Shown piece after piece: positions 61,864-64,000 of a stretch of DNA of 64,000 nucleotides (position 1 is the first letter of the stretch; the number at the start of each line of letters is the position of its first letter). The DNA is from Hydractinia symbiolongicarpus (taxonomy: Eukaryota > Cnidaria > Hydrozoa > Anthoathecata > Hydractiniidae). Position numbers and translations under genes: made by a program. Under the pieces are notes generated by a model. The model worked only from the letters and a program-made list of their open reading frames with translations. It ran no database searches and was not told the origin of the DNA. The stretch is taken from the NCBI RefSeq assembly GCF_029227915.1, contig NC_079882.1, positions 17,992,501 to 18,056,500 of the forward strand, given 5' to 3'.

Positions 61864-64000
61864 CTTAATAAAATTAAAACATGTGAGCTACAATTAAACT
61901 ATGTAGCCTGACTTTTAGCCGCTATAAATATAAGTATAAGTAGGCGCGAAAAGTATACTCAAGGACATTTCTTCTAAAAAATTCTGATTTTTACTGAACA
62001 AAGCTAATTTTGACCATTTGTTCTCTCTAGACTGTTATTCTAAGCAAAAGATGTCATATAAATTTTGTTAAAGCATGGTTATTTTTCGCATTGCCACAAA
62101 TTTATGATTTATACATATCGAATCGACCAGAATAATAATTTGGTATGACAAAACACTTTTCAGAATGTTTGTGATCGTTCAAAATTCATCTTTACCAAAA
62201 TCTGATTTATTTTTTCTCAAAGAAGACTACATTCCAGTGTGGATGACAAGCTATTATTCCAAATGGGTCTGATTGTACCTTAGATGTATTAAATATCCAC
62301 TGCTGATATTCTCTCTAAGTACCGTCAATTTAATATACACCTTATTTTTATAAAAATTAAACTGCGGACTTGTGATTGCTTCAACATTTATTGTTTATCA
62401 ATATCACAAAAAAATTTTTTAATCAATCACGGAATGAAAGATGGAGCCAGGTTATTCAGTACTAATAGATTTGTCGTAAAAAAGACAAAATACCAAGTAA
62501 GTATCATGTTTCGTACAAGTTCCACCATGCAGCGTAGCATTCTAAAAAAGGAAGTTACATAAATAACTACATTACATCAACATGTTATTATCTATTGGTG
62601 TAGCACTAGCATGCACGCATACATACGTACACGAAACTCACGCAACAGATGCATATACATACATTCCCAGTCTATCGCACGCACATAATCCCAGCCGCAA
62701 ATAATTTTGCGCAAGTGGTTTAACGCTTTCGAAACATGCAAACCCTAAATACAATTTAGAAAGAGGACTTTAAAGAAAGAACAAAAAAAAGACAAGTTTT
62801 CAACCATCTGCAGAGACTTTCCAGTAACAAAATACGTGGCACGAGGATAATAGATAATTTATTTATTTCATTAGAAGACGGGTGGAATCTAACTAGTCCT
62901 CAGCGTCTCTTGTTTTTTCACTAGGCTGATGATGTGCTTGGAACAAAAGAAATGCCTTAGCTATATAATAATTTTCGTATATGCGATTCAGCGCAACGGT
63001 TTTGCTGGGGGATCCACAATCGCATCCTCTTCCCAATAACCCGCCTATATACCACTTAATTGCGTCCCCTCCCAACTTGCATATCAAAGCATACTCTGGC
63101 ATTCTTAGATGGGGAATCACAAAAACTCAGTTTTTTCTACGAGAAAATAAAAAGAAAAGTGCTTGTTTTGGTCCAAAAATAAATGTATTCTGAAAGTAGG
63201 AAATGTGTCTTAAAAATAGAAAATAAAAATAAAAACAATGTATATTTTTATGGAGAATTCAGTTCAAAGCCTTTTTGGAAACATTTACTTTGGCAAATTT
63301 AAAAAAGAAATTTGCGATATAAACTTTCGTAAATCACTGCTCTTGGAACATTTCACATAAACCTTCGCGAATTTTGCTAAGTTTCTGCCCGCAAATTTTT
63401 CTGCACTTAAAAAAGCATCAGCTTTAAATTTTAAAAAAGATATAAAAAACAAATTCAAGTAAAAACTGAAAACTTATATATCAAAACGCACCTGCATATT
63501 ATAGCCGCAGATATACAATCAAAAATGCAATTTTAAAAAATCCCACTTAAGAATGCAAACATCACTTTTGATGGTAGAGGCTAAATGTATGAAATAAAGC
63601 TATTGATTTCTACCAGCAATATATCGACAGCGCATCCAAACGAACCAACAAAAAACAGACAGTACACTGCTTAGTTGCAAATCGTGAACAAAGATTTGTT
63701 TGATTGGATGGTATATATTATTTGATTCAGGGAATCATATTTATTTACTAAGACTAATTTTTAGACTATATAATCATATTTTTTCTGTTATAACACTCTT
63801 CTCACAATTTTATAGCTATATTACCATTATCTTTCAACAAAATTATTCAGGTTCAACAACTCTTCTTTAATCCAAAACTTGTTAATAATTAATTAAATAA
63901 TTCTGCCAAATATAGTTCCAGTGCTACGGGCTTGTAAAATTATGCAAAAAGAAATGACGTAATTATTAAAGAGAAACGTTTACAACAACAAAAATGGCTT
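61864..64000 (-). other. Upstream ATM intron or flank
   Basis: I looked here for the preceding ATM kinase exon and did not find it. Contains an unassigned minus-strand frame (63120-62893). Confidence 0.4.
62893..63120 (-). other. Unassigned 75-codon frame
   Basis: MIPHLRMPEYALICKLGGDA, GGLLGRGCDCGSPSKTVALN, ...EKTRDAED, stop. Balanced composition with five cysteines or glycine pairs suggests former coding sequence, but it does not match ATM and I recognise no family. Confidence 0.25.

Overview
This is a gene-poor, AT-rich stretch of an animal nuclear genome. Two conserved, multi-intron metazoan genes are recognisable: LRR1 on the plus strand (four exons, 7589-13069) and the 3' end of ATM on the minus strand (four exons, 61863-47483). 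Almost everything else is mobile DNA and repeats. The transposon mix (P-element-like THAP transposon, piggyBac-like MITEs, Helitrons, a tyrosine-recombinase retroelement, LINE reverse transcriptases) and the frequent TAGC-type simple repeats fit a marine invertebrate. A hydrozoan or other cnidarian is my best guess, but the window does not prove it.

Layout. 122-6075: a TIR element of about 5.95 kb with a 10-bp target-site duplication. It contains two decayed LINEs facing each other, one of them split by a piggyBac-type MITE at a TTAA. 7589-13069: LRR1, whose introns hold anonymous AT-rich DNA. 13905-22400: plus-strand non-autonomous Helitrons, several joined head to tail with the 3' CTAG of one touching the 5' TC of the next; one carries a nested 3-kb insert. 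22586-26181: a probable TIR element holding a smaller MITE and a perfect 21-bp hairpin. 27090-31715: a P-element-like transposon with two convergent genes, a THAP-domain transposase and a separate C2H2 zinc-finger protein. 32045-33560: TATA-containing repeat units with Helitron-like ends, then satellite DNA. 34738-37783: a degenerate DIRS/Ngaro-like retroelement with the diagnostic split direct repeats (A1-ORFs-B1-A2-B2). 39300-42010: satellite with a second piggyBac-type MITE, then a minisatellite. 43967-47116: a near-identical 1.6-kb tandem duplication containing long (AAT)n tracts.

47483-61863: the ATM C-terminus, including the kinase catalytic loop and the FATC domain. Its last intron is about 12.9 kb and is packed with Helitrons in both orientations, a minus-strand Helitron with an internal tandem repeat, the satellite, and short stretches of apparently captured or broken coding sequence. 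61864-64000 lies inside the next upstream ATM intron or intergenic DNA.

The two host genes are both linked to replication and DNA-damage control (LRR1 is a CUL2 substrate receptor, ATM is the double-strand-break kinase). I see no evidence that this proximity is functional. All homology statements come from reading motifs; no database search was run.
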